From positions 1-5,373 of the forward strand of contig DOFS01000261.1 in the NCBI GenBank assembly GCA_003523945.1: a DNA stretch of 5,373 nt, in the 5' to 3' direction. This DNA is from Nitrospiraceae bacterium. Lineage in GTDB: Bacteria > Nitrospirota > Nitrospiria > Nitrospirales > UBA8639. The position numbers and the translations under genes are program-made. Below, one piece after another: positions 1 to 4,723 of the stretch. Position 1 is the first letter of the stretch. Each line of letters opens with the position of its first letter. Under the pieces are notes generated by a model. It was given only the letters and a program-made list of their open reading frames with translations, had not been told where the DNA came from and made no database searches.

Positions 1-134
1 TTTCAGCCGGTCTTGATTTGTCCCCTGTGGAAAAACAATTTTTACTTGAATCCGGCAATCTCATCCAGCAAGCTCGCCGCCTGATTGACCTGATCCGCTT
101 TAAACTTGCCGATCTTCGAACGGCACAAGGATAA
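1..134 (+). CDS. C-terminal end of an unidentified protein (partial, cut by window edge)
   Basis: An open frame read from base 3 runs in from the left edge and ends at TAA 132-134, giving 43 residues. It starts SAGLDLSPVEKQF and ends with a charged, leucine-rich stretch (ARRLIDLIRFKLADLRTAQG), which looks like a long amphipathic helix. No start codon is visible and I do not recognise the family. The frame stops only 6 bases before the ATG of the ABC transporter ATPase, and its last codons contain the likely ribosome binding site of that gene (AAGG, 127-130). This tight spacing suggests the two genes are in one operon. The open frame and spacing make a real gene end likely, but a 43-residue tail cannot give a function. 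Confidence 0.6.
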   Translation, partial: SAGLDLSPVEKQFLLESGNLIQQARRLIDLIRFKLADLRTAQG

Positions 135-140
135 CACACC

Positions 141-1115
141 ATGTCTGATGCCGTTGCCATTGAGGTTAAAGGGCTCGGGAAAGCCTACGACACTGTCACT
201 GCCGTGAAGGATCTCTCCCTTTCCGTGATTCAGGGGGAAATCTTTGGACTCCTGGGACCCAACGGGGCGGGCAAAAGTACCACGCTACGCATCTTGATCA
301 CGACCCTCAATCCCACGTCCGGGACTGCCACCATTTTCGGACATGATGTCGTTAAAGAAGCCGATACGATTCGGCGACTCATCGGCTACGTGCCGCAGGA
401 ACGGGCTATCGACCGCTTTCTTACGGGTCGGGAACATCTGCTGTTGCTCGCGGATCTCTATCATCTCCCCAAGAATGAGGCACTCACCAGGATTGCCTCG
501 CTCTTGAAGCTGGTCGATCTGGAAGAACATGCCGATCGCGTGGCCAAAGGGTATTCCGGTGGGATGAAACGAAAATTGGATATTGCCTGCGGCTTATTGC
601 CGAATCCGAAGGTACTTTTTTTAGACGAACCCACCCTCGGGCTTGACGTCCAAAGTCGCCTCAATATTTGGCAATACCTCCGACAACTTCGCGAGCAGGG
701 TATGACCATTGTCATGACCACGAATTACCTGGATGAGGCCGACCAGCTTTGTGACCGAATCGCCATTATCGACAGGGGGGAAATCCGCGCTATTGGCTCT
801 CCAAAGGATTTAAAGGCCAGTTTGGGTGGAGATGGCGTGTGGCTCACTCTTGAGGATCCTCAACCTCAGATAATCGAAACCCTTTCGACCGCCCTGAAAG
901 GCTTACCATTCGTGCGTGCCATTCGTCCCACTCCACAAGGACTTGATATCCGCGTGGATGCACCCGAAAAGGCGTTGCCTGCAATTCTCGAAGCCACAAA
1001 TCGAGTGGAATGTCGACTCGATGGAATCGAATATCATCGGCCGCGACTGGACGACGTGTTTGTGGCTCACACAGGCCGGTCCCTCAAAGACCAACCCACT
1101 GAACCCACGACCTAA
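141..1115 (+). CDS. ABC transporter ATP-binding protein, DrrA-like (ABC-2 exporter ATPase)
   Basis: This 324-residue cytoplasmic ATPase powers an exporter and almost certainly pairs with the permease encoded next. All the nucleotide-binding motifs are visible: Walker A GPNGAGKST (39-47), Q-loop glutamine Q86 in GYVPQE, signature YSGGMKR (138-144), Walker B VLFLDEP (158-164, catalytic E163) and D-loop GLD (167-169). The H-loop reads TTNYLDEAD, with Asn195 where most ABC ATPases have the switch histidine; DrrA-type proteins often carry Gln there. After the ATPase core comes a C-terminal domain (about 230-312) ending LDDVFVAHTGR, typical of the DUF4162 tail of daunorubicin-resistance-type ATPases. 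Length fits that family (about 300-330). The ATG at 141 has AAGG 10 bases upstream and sits just before the first beta strand, so the start looks sound. The substrate cannot be told: drugs, lipids and polysaccharides are all known for relatives. Confidence 0.95.
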   Translation: MSDAVAIEVKGLGKAYDTVTAVKDLSLSVIQGEIFGLLGPNGAGKSTTLRILITTLNPTSGTATIFGHDVVKEADTIRRLIGYVPQERAIDRFLTGREHLLLLADLYHLPKNEALTRIASLLKLVDLEEHADRVAKGYSGGMKRKLDIACGLLPNPKVLFLDEPTLGLDVQSRLNIWQYLRQLREQGMTIVMTTNYLDEADQLCDRIAIIDRGEIRAIGSPKDLKASLGGDGVWLTLEDPQPQIIETLSTALKGLPFVRAIRPTPQGLDIRVDAPEKALPAILEATNRVECRLDGIEYHRPRLDDVFVAHTGRSLKDQPTEPTT

Positions 1116-1121
1116 GATCAT

Positions 1122-1134
1122 ATCCTAGTAGGAT
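1122..1134. repeat. 13-base perfect palindrome between the two ABC transporter genes
   Basis: ATCCTA-G-TAGGAT is a perfect inverted repeat with a single central base, lying 6 bases after the ATPase stop codon and 25 bases before the permease start. As RNA it could form only a 5-bp stem with a three-base loop, and no T-run follows, so it is not a convincing terminator. It might be a protein-binding site or a small processing hairpin, or it may be chance. Confidence 0.3.
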
Positions 1135-1145
1135 TTCACTGTTCT

Positions 1146-1152
1146 GGAAAGG
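1146..1152 (+). promoter_or_regulatory. Ribosome binding site of the ABC-2 permease
   Basis: GGAAAGG lies 7 bases before the ATG at 1160. It is the strongest Shine-Dalgarno-like sequence in the left half of the window and supports this start codon. Confidence 0.7.
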
Positions 1153-1159
1153 TTTCTCC

Positions 1160-1939
1160 ATGAATGAGCAAATGCAAGAGGTACTTGCCCTCACTAATCG
1201 GTGGGTCAAGCGATTGAGCCGGGAAAAGTTCAGTATGTTGTTTACGCTGATCCAGCCCATGCTGTTTTGGCTCATCTTTTTCGGCAATCTTTTTCAACGA
1301 GCCGCTGATGTACAGGTCGTCCAAGCGCCGAATTACATGAGTTTTCTTGCAGCCGGCGTCGTCGTGATGACCGTGCTCAATAATGGCTTGGCCGGTGGCG
1401 TAGACTTATTGTTTGACAAAGAAAACGGGTTTTTGGAACGACTGATGGCGACTCCCATCCGACGATCATCGGTCATCCTCAGCCGTTTTCTGTTTGTGAT
1501 GGCCATTACCGCCATGCAAATACTGGTTATTCTTGGAGTGGCCTTTCTGTTTGGCGTGAGTGCGGAAACCGGGATTTTAGGGATCGCACTTATTTTAGTC
1601 ATTGGCATGCTCTTTGGCGTCGGGCTCACCGCCATTTCCATGGCCATGGCGTTTTCCGTGAAAAGCCACGGAGATTTTTTCTCGGTGCTGGGCTTCCTTT
1701 CGCTTCCGATGATCTTTCTCAGCTCCGCGCTCGTACCCTTAGCGGCAATGCCGGGTTGGATGAAAACTCTGGCCTTCTTCAACCCGATGACCTGGGTTAT
1801 TGATGCCATCCGGCCTTTGATTCTTACCGGTTGGAGCCAAGCGCTCCCCCAAGTGGCTATCGCCCTTGGAGTCCTCGCCGTCTTCGACGCTCTGTGTCTA
1901 TATGGAGGAGCCCGGGCGTTTAAACGCTCCGTCGGCTAA
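1160..1939 (+). CDS. ABC-2 type transporter permease, DrrB-like
   Basis: This 259-residue inner-membrane protein is the transmembrane half of the exporter and the probable partner of the ATPase 44 bases upstream. About six hydrophobic segments can be seen, roughly at 25-43, 61-81, 107-132, 138-162, 175-195 and 231-250, the usual ABC-2 layout. Family motifs include ENGFLERLMATPIRRSS (88-104) after the second segment, the cytoplasmic coupling region typical of DrrB/NodJ-like permeases, and FFNPMTWVIDAIRP (206-219) before the last segment. Length matches the family (about 250-280). The ATG start has a good ribosome binding site. The active exporter is expected to be two permeases plus two ATPases. 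Which compound it moves cannot be inferred, because no biosynthesis or resistance gene lies next to it here. Confidence 0.93.
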   Translation: MNEQMQEVLALTNRWVKRLSREKFSMLFTLIQPMLFWLIFFGNLFQRAADVQVVQAPNYMSFLAAGVVVMTVLNNGLAGGVDLLFDKENGFLERLMATPIRRSSVILSRFLFVMAITAMQILVILGVAFLFGVSAETGILGIALILVIGMLFGVGLTAISMAMAFSVKSHGDFFSVLGFLSLPMIFLSSALVPLAAMPGWMKTLAFFNPMTWVIDAIRPLILTGWSQALPQVAIALGVLAVFDALCLYGGARAFKRSVG

Positions 1940-1956
1940 CGGCGTTTTGGCCAAAT

Positions 1957-1962
1957 TATAAA
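1957..1962 (+). promoter_or_regulatory. Possible -10 element upstream of the SirB1-like gene
   Basis: TATAAA matches five of six bases of the sigma-70 -10 consensus and lies in the spacer after the permease gene, 71 bases before the preferred start at 2028. No recognisable -35 hexamer is found 16-18 bases upstream, so an independent promoter is only a weak possibility. Read-through from the transporter genes is equally likely. Confidence 0.2.
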
Positions 1963-1997
1963 CTTCTCCAAGAGACCCGTCTTTTTCTTTGGAGAGG
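1963..1997 (+). promoter_or_regulatory. Inverted repeat / hairpin ahead of the SirB1-like gene
   Basis: CTTCTCCAAG (1963-1972) pairs with TTTGGAGAGG (1988-1997) through ten pairs, two of them G-U, around a 15-base loop. The loop contains a further short complementarity, AGA (1973-1975) with TCT (1980-1982). No run of T follows the right arm, so it is not a standard intrinsic terminator. The right arm covers the upstream TTG candidate at 1989 and a GGAGAGG purine run, both of which would be hidden in the folded RNA. It could be an attenuator, an RNA processing site or a translation control hairpin between the transporter genes and the next gene. Confidence 0.4.
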
Positions 1998-2014
1998 CGT
2001 TATTTTCTCTATCC

Positions 2015-2018
2015 GGGA
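2015..2018 (+). promoter_or_regulatory. Weak ribosome binding site for the TTG start at 2028
   Basis: GGGA lies 9 bases before TTG 2028. The competing in-frame TTG at 1989 has only AAGAGA 13 bases upstream, so this site tips the start choice toward 2028. Confidence 0.35.
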
Positions 2019-2027
2019 CCGACCTTT

Positions 2028-2900
2028 TTGAACGCACCTTCCGAGACAAAAATACACGCTTTAATTCGTTTGCTTTCAGACCCCAACGAACAAATCGCCA
2101 AAACCATCCAGGACGAGTTCGTTCGTATCGGCCCGGCCGCGTTACCGTTTCTGGAAAAGGCCAGCGCGGAAGATACGGCATTGGAACCACGGCTCGCCTT
2201 TGTTAAGGATGAAATCCGTTTTGAGCAACTCAAAGAAGAATTTACCACCTTCGTCGCTCACTGCTCACGGCAGATGGATTGGGAGAAGGGGGCATTCCTC
2301 ATCTCTAAGATCGCCTATCCGGATGTCGATATTTCCCATTATGTACAGTGCCTCGATCACCTGGCTGAAGAATTTCGAACGAAATGGCACTCCAAGGATA
2401 CCCCGCCAGGAAAAGCCGCTAGACTCCTCAGCGCCTTCCTCTTTAAAGACAAGGGATTTTCGGGCAATCGCATTCATTACCATGATCCGGACAATAGCTA
2501 CCTACACCGGGTCATCGAATCCCGGCAAGGGATTCCCATCTCTCTCTCCGCCATCTATGTGTTTGTGGGAAACCGTTTAAATTTGCCACTCTCCGGGATC
2601 GGAATGCCGGGACATTTCCTGGTGAAGCTTGAAGGAGAGCCCCCACCGCAATATGTGGATTGTTTCAATGGTGGAGCATTTCTTCGGGAAGAAGACTGTG
2701 AGCAATTTATTACGGCATCCGGCTTGGAATACTCTCCACTGTTTTTGGAAAAGAGTCCGACAAGACTCATTCTTGCCCGCATGCTCCGGAATTTGCTGAG
2801 TATTTATGAGCGGGAAGAACAGAATCCCATGACGGATCGGATACAAACGCTGCTCCAAATCCTGGAGGAATCTCCTCCCGATCAAGATCCTTCTCTCTAG
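2028..2900 (+). CDS. SirB1 / Transglut_core2 family transglutaminase-like protein
   Basis: This is a probable cytoplasmic protein of 290 residues; the family's biochemical role is not established. The N-terminal 60 residues are helical and HEAT-like (KIHALIRLLSDP, 8-19). The SirB1-like domain follows, with HDPDNSYL (152-159), GIPISLS (168-174), GMPGHF (192-197, His196) and YVDCFNGG (209-216, Asp211), then a conserved-looking ARMLRNLLSIYE helix (250-261). His196 and Asp211 sit where transglutaminase-fold enzymes keep their catalytic His and Asp. The segment where the nucleophilic Cys would be expected reads GIPISLS and has none, as is usual in this family, so it may not be an active transglutaminase or protease. 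No in-frame ATG is available near the N-terminus. TTG 2028 is preferred because it has a nearby GGGA and leaves a short leader before the first helix; TTG 1989 would add 13 residues. The gene follows the ABC permease in the same direction and may be cotranscribed. Confidence 0.85.
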   Translation: MNAPSETKIHALIRLLSDPNEQIAKTIQDEFVRIGPAALPFLEKASAEDTALEPRLAFVKDEIRFEQLKEEFTTFVAHCSRQMDWEKGAFLISKIAYPDVDISHYVQCLDHLAEEFRTKWHSKDTPPGKAARLLSAFLFKDKGFSGNRIHYHDPDNSYLHRVIESRQGIPISLSAIYVFVGNRLNLPLSGIGMPGHFLVKLEGEPPPQYVDCFNGGAFLREEDCEQFITASGLEYSPLFLEKSPTRLILARMLRNLLSIYEREEQNPMTDRIQTLLQILEESPPDQDPSL

Positions 2901-2921
2901 CCCTCCAGCCTTATACGATAG

Positions 2922-2960
2922 TCCTCTACCTTACCTAGAAATTAGAGGGTTTAAATCTTT
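2922..2960 (+). terminator. Possible weak terminator after the SirB1-like gene
   Basis: CCTCTA (2923-2928) pairs with TAGAGG (2943-2948), extendable by one T-G pair (2922/2949), around a 14-base loop. A T-rich tail, GTTTAAATCTTT, follows. The stem is short, the loop large and the T tract interrupted, so any termination may be inefficient. It is the best terminator-like structure directly after this gene. Confidence 0.3.
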
Positions 2961-2962
2961 TA

Positions 2963-2991
2963 TTGGGAGTTTTCTCCGCCTGACTTTTAAC
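2963..2991 (+). promoter_or_regulatory. Weak sigma-70-like promoter facing the structured intergenic region
   Basis: TTGGGA (2963-2968) and TTTAAC (2986-2991) each match four of six consensus bases and are separated by exactly 17 bases. Transcription would begin near 2998-3000, just before the first strong hairpin at 3008. Matches of this quality occur often by chance, so the call rests mostly on its position. A small GGAG-TTTT-CTCC inverted repeat (2966-2977) overlaps the -35 element and spacer. Confidence 0.22.
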
Positions 2992-2999
2992 TTCGCTTC

Positions 3000-3240
3000 C
3001 CTGTGTTGGGGTGGACCTTGGCTCTTTCAAAAGCCGGGGTTCGGCCCTGCAGCTGAGGTCCCTTTCTTTCGGGAAAAGGACTCAAAACCATTTCCACCCA
3101 GTTCGGCCACATTCAATCCTGCTGACGCAGGCACCTGAGAGGCGACCCGACTCGCATGGCTCAAATAAGGTCCGGCCTCTGCTTGAGCGTCAGCAGGTTG
3201 GTCGACCTGCAGGCGATAGGGAACAGAGGATCCCCTTTCA
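3000..3240 (+). ncRNA. Candidate structured non-coding RNA between convergent genes
   Basis: The 342-base gap 2901-3242 has no credible coding frame but holds several strong inverted repeats. Hairpin A (3008-3047) is a 16-position stem with one G-G mismatch, four G-U pairs and an 8-base loop. Hairpin B (3055-3083) pairs GAG/TCC/TTT with AAAGGACTC across two single-base bulges. Hairpin C (3113-3201) has the 11-bp perfect stem CCTGCTGACGC/GCGTCAGCAGG, extended outward past one bulged T, with AGAGGC/GCCTCT and GACC/GGTC nested inside. A small GGGA/TCCC hairpin (3219-3234) lies at the end. G-U pairs would be A-C mismatches on the opposite strand, so hairpin A favours a + strand transcript. I do not recognise it as tmRNA, RNase P RNA, SRP RNA, 6S RNA or a standard riboswitch. 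It may be a small RNA, a shared terminator or processing region, or a decayed mobile element. Confidence 0.35.
3113..3201 (+). repeat. Long imperfect inverted repeat with an 11-bp perfect stem
   Basis: CCTGCTGACGC (3118-3128) and GCGTCAGCAGG (3187-3197) are exact reverse complements 58 bases apart. If T3117 is bulged out, CAA (3114-3116) pairs with TTG (3198-3200) and T3113 with G3201 as a wobble. Inside, AGAGGC (3138-3143) pairs with GCCTCT (3175-3180) and GACC (3144-3147) with GGTC (3169-3172), leaving a 21-base apical loop. The nesting favours a folded RNA; a small terminal-inverted-repeat element of about 80 bp is the alternative. Confidence 0.6.
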
Positions 3241-3242
3241 AT

Positions 3243-4016
3243 CTAGGCCACCCGGGTTCCCTTCCCGACTTGCAAGGTTAGAAGATCCTTTCCTTTAATA
3301 ATGGGTCCTGAGAAAAATCGTTTTGCTTGAGCCACGACATTCGACCGGTCGGCTGCCTCATAAAAATGCGAAAGAACAAGTTTTTTAGCATTGGCCTTTT
3401 CCGCGACTTTTCCACATTCTTCCGCATGCATATGCGATCCACCGGGCTGGTGGGACGAAAAAGAGCAATCCAAGACGGCCAGATCAGCTTCCTGACATAG
3501 ACTCACCAGATTCGGTGAGGCCATCGCATCTCCCGAAAAGACCGCTGACCGGCCCTGATATTCAAAACGATAGCCAAGACAGACCTGTTGGTCAGAATGG
3601 GTCATGGGCAATGGCCTGATCCGTGTGTGGCCAATCAAAAAGGGCCGATCGTTGACCTCTTTCAGGGTCACCCGAAAGGGTGTATCCGAAAAATTCGGGA
3701 ATGTCCGGAAAATTGTTCGAAAGAGTCGTTTAGTCCCGGGTGGACCATAAATCGTGAGATCCGGTCGAACCTGCGCGAACTTTGAATGGCACACGGCATC
3801 AAAGAAAAATGGAATAAAATCTGAAAAGTGGTCCGCATGGTAATGGGTAAAGAGTAGGTGTTGGATCGTATGGCGGTCTATGCCGGTTTGTAATAAATTT
3901 GAGAGCGTTCTTGGACCAAAATCCAGTAGAATAGGCCGGTCCGTCACAAATACATACCCCGCCGCAGCACGAGTGGGATGAATATTCGTTCCTGAACCTA
4001 GTATGGTGACCTTCAT
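3243..4016 (-). CDS. Metallo-beta-lactamase-fold hydrolase, RNase Z-like
   Basis: This is a cytoplasmic two-metal hydrolase of 257 residues. The metal ligands are visible: THYHADH (57-63) gives His58, His60, Asp62 and His63, followed by His140 (MTHSD), Asp163 (SGDA) and His217 (LSHF). The order, and the segment SHMHAEECGKVAEKA (194-208) before the last histidine, resemble RNase Z/ElaC-type proteins. It is shorter than true RNase Z (about 305-320 residues): only 23 residues separate His140 from Asp163, where RNase Z carries its long tRNA-binding arm. A tRNA 3'-processing role is therefore doubtful; a phosphodiesterase or other phosphoester or lactone hydrolase is more likely. Anti-Pycsar (Apyc1)-like cyclic nucleotide hydrolases are one related group. 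The ATG at 4016 was chosen because AAGG lies 7 bases upstream and MKVTILGSGT is the classic first strand. A longer start at 4076 would add 20 poorly fitting residues and overlap the divergent gene. Confidence 0.9.
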   Translation of the reverse strand: MKVTILGSGTNIHPTRAAAGYVFVTDRPILLDFGPRTLSNLLQTGIDRHTIQHLLFTHYHADHFSDFIPFFFDAVCHSKFAQVRPDLTIYGPPGTKRLFRTIFRTFPNFSDTPFRVTLKEVNDRPFLIGHTRIRPLPMTHSDQQVCLGYRFEYQGRSAVFSGDAMASPNLVSLCQEADLAVLDCSFSSHQPGGSHMHAEECGKVAEKANAKKLVLSHFYEAADRSNVVAQAKRFFSGPIIKGKDLLTLQVGKGTRVA

Positions 4017-4023
4017 CGGAATA

Positions 4024-4027
4024 CCTT
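4024..4027 (-). promoter_or_regulatory. Ribosome binding site of the metallo-hydrolase
   Basis: AAGG on the - strand lies 7 bases before the ATG at 4016. It fixes the shorter start over the in-frame ATG at 4076, and it touches the left end of the palindrome at 4026-4035. Confidence 0.55.
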
Positions 4028-4035
4028 GCCGGCAA
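4026..4035. promoter_or_regulatory. 10-bp palindrome in the divergent spacer, possible operator
   Basis: TTGCCGGCAA is a perfect palindrome in the 48-base spacer between the starts of the divergent hydrolase (4016) and HEAT-repeat (4065) genes. A site here could control both genes. It overlaps the hydrolase ribosome binding site by two bases, so it could also act on the mRNA. No matching second copy was noticed in the window. Confidence 0.3.
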
Positions 4036-4064
4036 ACAACTAATCTCTGGTGACCACCCCTCGC

Positions 4065-4700
4065 ATGACGACACAACCCGAAACGACCCGTTCCGTCAAC
4101 CCGTTTATCGGCCTATTATTTGTGGGCCTGATCGTAGCAGGCATATGGATATGGAATCATCTGACCTTCGACACCCAGGATTACATCACCGAGGAGATCA
4201 TCCCCATACTCGGCGGCATACTTGTAGTGGGAATAGGTCTATGGGTTGGCATTAAAAAATGGCAGGTCCGCAGAGAACGCCTTCAGCTCCGTGACCGGCT
4301 CCTGCAACGCTTTCAAAAAGAGCCCTCACCCCAAAAGCGGCGAGATTTGGCCTTTACCCTCATTGAAGTCAACCAATTTGAAGCAGAGGGACTGGACACC
4401 GTCTCTGAACAGATGGCGGAGCTCTTTATTTGGACATTAAAAACAGCACTCGGTGACAAACAACATCGCATACGTGGAATGGCAGCCAGTTACCTGGGTA
4501 TTTTAAAGCATCAACCCTCAATCCCCTTGTTGATTCGTGCGCTGGAAGATGACCATGCCCACGTGCGAGCCTGTGCGGCATTGGCCCTGGGCCGTATGCG
4601 TGCCCAAGACGCGAAGGCGAAATTGGAAGAAAAAATGAAAGAGGATTGGGACCAAACGGTGCGGAGCCGCTCACAAGAAGCGTTAGAACGTATACGGTAG
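4065..4700 (+). CDS. Membrane-anchored HEAT-repeat protein
   Basis: This 211-residue protein has two N-terminal membrane helices, about residues 13-30 (PFIGLLFVGLIVAGIWIW) and 45-63 (IIPILGGILVVGIGLWVGI). A strongly basic stretch (KKWQVRRERLQLRDR, 64-78) then points to a cytoplasmic C-terminal part. Residues 133-211 form about two to three HEAT-like helical pairs, for example IRGMAASYLGILKHQPSIPLLIRALEDD and HVRACAALALGRM, ending in a coiled-coil-prone KLEEKMKEDW region. Such repeats bind other proteins, so a scaffold role at the inner membrane is likely; no enzyme motif is seen. ATG 4065 is preferred; GTG 4050, five codons upstream, lacks a ribosome binding site. Upstream of ATG 4065 there is only GGTGA at a rather long 11-base distance. 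The gene is divergent from the hydrolase and convergent with the EF-hand-like gene, so it is probably transcribed alone. Confidence 0.85.
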   Translation: MTTQPETTRSVNPFIGLLFVGLIVAGIWIWNHLTFDTQDYITEEIIPILGGILVVGIGLWVGIKKWQVRRERLQLRDRLLQRFQKEPSPQKRRDLAFTLIEVNQFEAEGLDTVSEQMAELFIWTLKTALGDKQHRIRGMAASYLGILKHQPSIPLLIRALEDDHAHVRACAALALGRMRAQDAKAKLEEKMKEDWDQTVRSRSQEALERIR

Positions 4701-4723
4701 GAGGTTTTTTCCCTGTTGGACCA
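4701..4723. other. Short convergent gap without a clear terminator
   Basis: Only 23 bases separate the HEAT-repeat stop codon from the stop of the convergent exported-protein gene. A run of six T (4705-4710) follows the + strand gene, but the only inverted repeat before it is the 8-bp CGTATACG (4689-4696) inside the coding end, which cannot form a stable loop. Transcripts from the two sides may overlap or depend on Rho. Confidence 0.4.

Noticed and set aside
1333..1809. Long open frame on the - strand inside the ABC permease gene
   Set aside because: It is a shadow of the permease: its translation has no recognisable domain, whereas the + strand product has clear ABC-2 family motifs and membrane helices.
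3201..3235. Resemblance to a cloning-vector polylinker (GTCGACCTGCAGGC and AGAGGATCCCC)
   Set aside because: Only two short words match, in opposite relative orientation and separated by unrelated bases. No full polylinker, primer site or vector backbone follows, and the flanks are normal chromosomal genes. Chance is the simplest explanation.
3129..3235. TPP riboswitch-like words (CTGAGA and a GCGATAGGGAA motif)
   Set aside because: The spacing is far too long, the conserved core between these words is absent, and no + strand gene lies downstream to be regulated.
3218..3240. Intrinsic terminator at the end of the intergenic region (GGGA/TCCC hairpin)
   Set aside because: The stem is only 4 bp with an 8-base loop, the T tract after it is just three bases on the + strand, and there is none on the - strand.
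3011..3298. Possible + strand gene (95 codons, GTG start) in the intergenic gap
   Set aside because: The translation is rich in Arg, Pro, Gln and Ser with no domain-like pattern, it has no good ribosome binding site, it runs into the 3' end of the opposite-strand hydrolase, and its bases are better explained by the hairpins.
4017..4076. Longer start (ATG 4076) for the metallo-hydrolase
   Set aside because: It would add 20 residues unlike the family's N-terminus and overlap the start of the divergent gene; ATG 4016 has a proper ribosome binding site and begins at the first conserved strand.
4071..4099. Promoter for the metallo-hydrolase with TTGACG as -35 on the - strand
   Set aside because: The -35 is good (5/6), but at 17 bases the -10 position reads TTGTGT, a very poor match, and no better -10 is present at allowed spacing.
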